A stretch of DNA of 17,097 nt from an uncultured Oscillospiraceae bacterium (GTDB lineage Bacteria; Bacillota_A; Clostridia; Oscillospirales; Oscillospiraceae), in NCBI GenBank assembly GCA_944385265.1, contig CALWWO010000072.1, forward strand, positions 1 through 17,097. The letters are read 5' to 3'. Numbering within the stretch: position 1 is the stretch's first letter; each line of letters begins with the position of its first letter. Positions 16,401 through 17,097 of the stretch are shown in pieces. The position numbers and the translations under genes were made by a program. Under the pieces are notes generated by a model. The model was not told the DNA's origin. It searched no databases and saw nothing but the letters and a program-made list of their open reading frames with translations.

Positions 16401-17097
16401 ATGGAAAACTGTAAAGTGATCGCTATCACGAACCAGAAAGGCGGAGTCGGCAAAACGACTACTACAGTTAATCTCGGCGTGGGCCTTGCAAACACCGGAA
16501 ATAAGGTCTTACTGATTGACGCTGACCCGCAAGGGAGCCTCACGGTGAGCCTTGGTGTAAAGAACCCCGACGAGTTGGATGTGTCACTATCTACGCTCAT
16601 GCAATCGGTCATAGAAGATGAGCAGCCTCCCGGCAATGCGATTATCGCTCATAATGAAGGCGTTGATCTGCTTCCTTCTAATATTGAACTGTCTGGCATG
16701 GAAACGGGCTTGTTCAATGTTATGAGCCGTGAGTACGTTCTGAAATCCTGTATCGAGGGTATGAGAAAGAACTACGACTATATCCTTATTGACTGTATGC
16801 CTTCTCTGGGAATGATGACGGTCAATGCGCTTGCTGCGGCAGACAGTGTGATTATTCCGTCCCAGCCGAACTTCCTGTCAACCAAAGGTCTTAACTTGCT
16901 TCTGCGCTCGATTGCGAAAATCAAGCGGCAGATCAATCCGAGACTGAGGATCGACGGCATTTTGCTGACGATGGTAGATAACCGCACGAACAATGCCAAG
17001 TCGATTATCACATCGCTCCGTTCTTCAGTAGGAGAAAACATCCGCGTGTTCGAGTCTGAAATTCCCTTTTCGGTAAGAGCAGCGGAGTGCAGTCTTT
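16401..17097 (+). CDS. ParA/Soj-family partition ATPase (5' part; runs off the window)
   Basis: This is a Walker-type ATPase that, with a ParB partner and a DNA site, segregates or stabilises plasmids and integrative elements. 232 residues are visible and the C-terminus is cut by the window edge. The deviant Walker A is KGGVGKTTT (13-21), with the signature lysine at 13 and the catalytic lysine at 18. Walker A' is IDADPQG (39-45) with D40. Walker B is ILIDCMPSLG with D131; the usual CPPSLG reads CMPSLG here. PSQPNFLSTKGL follows, as in Soj-like proteins. The ATG at 16401 has AAAGGAGG (16386-16393). Isoleucine codons are almost all ATC or ATT, unlike most host genes upstream. A ParB-like gene would be expected next. 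Confidence 0.93.
   Translation, partial: MENCKVIAITNQKGGVGKTTTTVNLGVGLANTGNKVLLIDADPQGSLTVSLGVKNPDELDVSLSTLMQSVIEDEQPPGNAIIAHNEGVDLLPSNIELSGMETGLFNVMSREYVLKSCIEGMRKNYDYILIDCMPSLGMMTVNALAAADSVIIPSQPNFLSTKGLNLLLRSIAKIKRQINPRLRIDGILLTMVDNRTNNAKSIITSLRSSVGENIRVFESEIPFSVRAAECSL

Larger units (their letters stand above)
15672..17097 (+). mobile_element. Left end of a probable integrative conjugative/mobilizable element
   Basis: From the lysS stop to the window end the content is unlike the host genes upstream. It holds repeats, two tandem terminators, an A/T homopolymer tract (about 15942-15963), a structured leader and a plasmid-type ParA. This arrangement resembles, from memory, the start of Tn1549/CTn-type elements common in gut Clostridia. 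No integrase, relaxase or attachment site can be identified inside the window, and the true boundary could lie anywhere from within the lysS 3' end (about 15.2 kb) to about 15.96 kb. The right part lies outside the window. Confidence 0.6.

Noticed and set aside
16211..17041. Minus-strand ORFs opposite parA and its leader (16211-16636, 16778-17041)
   Set aside because: They mirror the parA reading frame on the other strand and lack ribosome-binding sites and recognisable protein features.

Overview
This window reads as a chromosomal segment of an anaerobic Firmicute, most likely class Clostridia and probably Oscillospirales/Ruminococcaceae-like. This is inferred from family resemblance, not from a search. 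The reasons are the Firmicutes-type long S12, strong AAGGAGG ribosome-binding sites, a DUF4830-like gene, a CdaR/PucR-type regulator beside ftsEX, and the greA-lysS order.

Layout: positions 1-62 are the 3' end of rpoB, followed by rpoC (143-3904) and a perfect 15-bp terminator hairpin. A consensus sigma-70 promoter (TTGACT-17-TATAAT, 4001-4029) starts the str operon: rpsL, rpsG, fusA and tuf (4138-8586). Two hairpins after tuf face each other. One ends tuf. The other ends the only minus-strand gene, a DUF4830-like membrane-anchored protein (8696-9172). Next on the plus strand are an RsuA-family pseudouridine synthase (9406-10158), a CdaR/PucR-type regulator with its own promoter (10317-11408), overlapping ftsE and ftsX (11447-13010), a 32-residue hydrophobic mini-protein (13028-13126), greA, and a LysRS fused to a C-terminal tRNA-binding domain (13725-15671).

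From about 15.2 kb the character changes. The C-terminal domain of lysS contains no ATA isoleucine codons, although the LysRS core uses them freely. Downstream come phased short repeats, two strong tandem terminators, a roughly 0.4-kb leader rich in inverted repeats with small ORFs, and a ParA ATPase that runs off the window. I read this as the entry into an integrative conjugative or mobilizable element lying directly against lysS. The exact boundary is not visible.

How the genes work together: the first 8.6 kb are core transcription and translation machinery. The middle holds an rRNA-modification enzyme, a divisome/cell-wall ABC system (FtsEX) with a regulator, a transcript-cleavage factor (GreA) and a tRNA-charging enzyme. 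The right end holds the maintenance start of a mobile element. The points most worth a second look are an in-frame stop inside the predicted RpoB acidic tail, the lysS/element junction, the structured mini-ORF-bearing leader before parA, and the small membrane ORF after ftsX.
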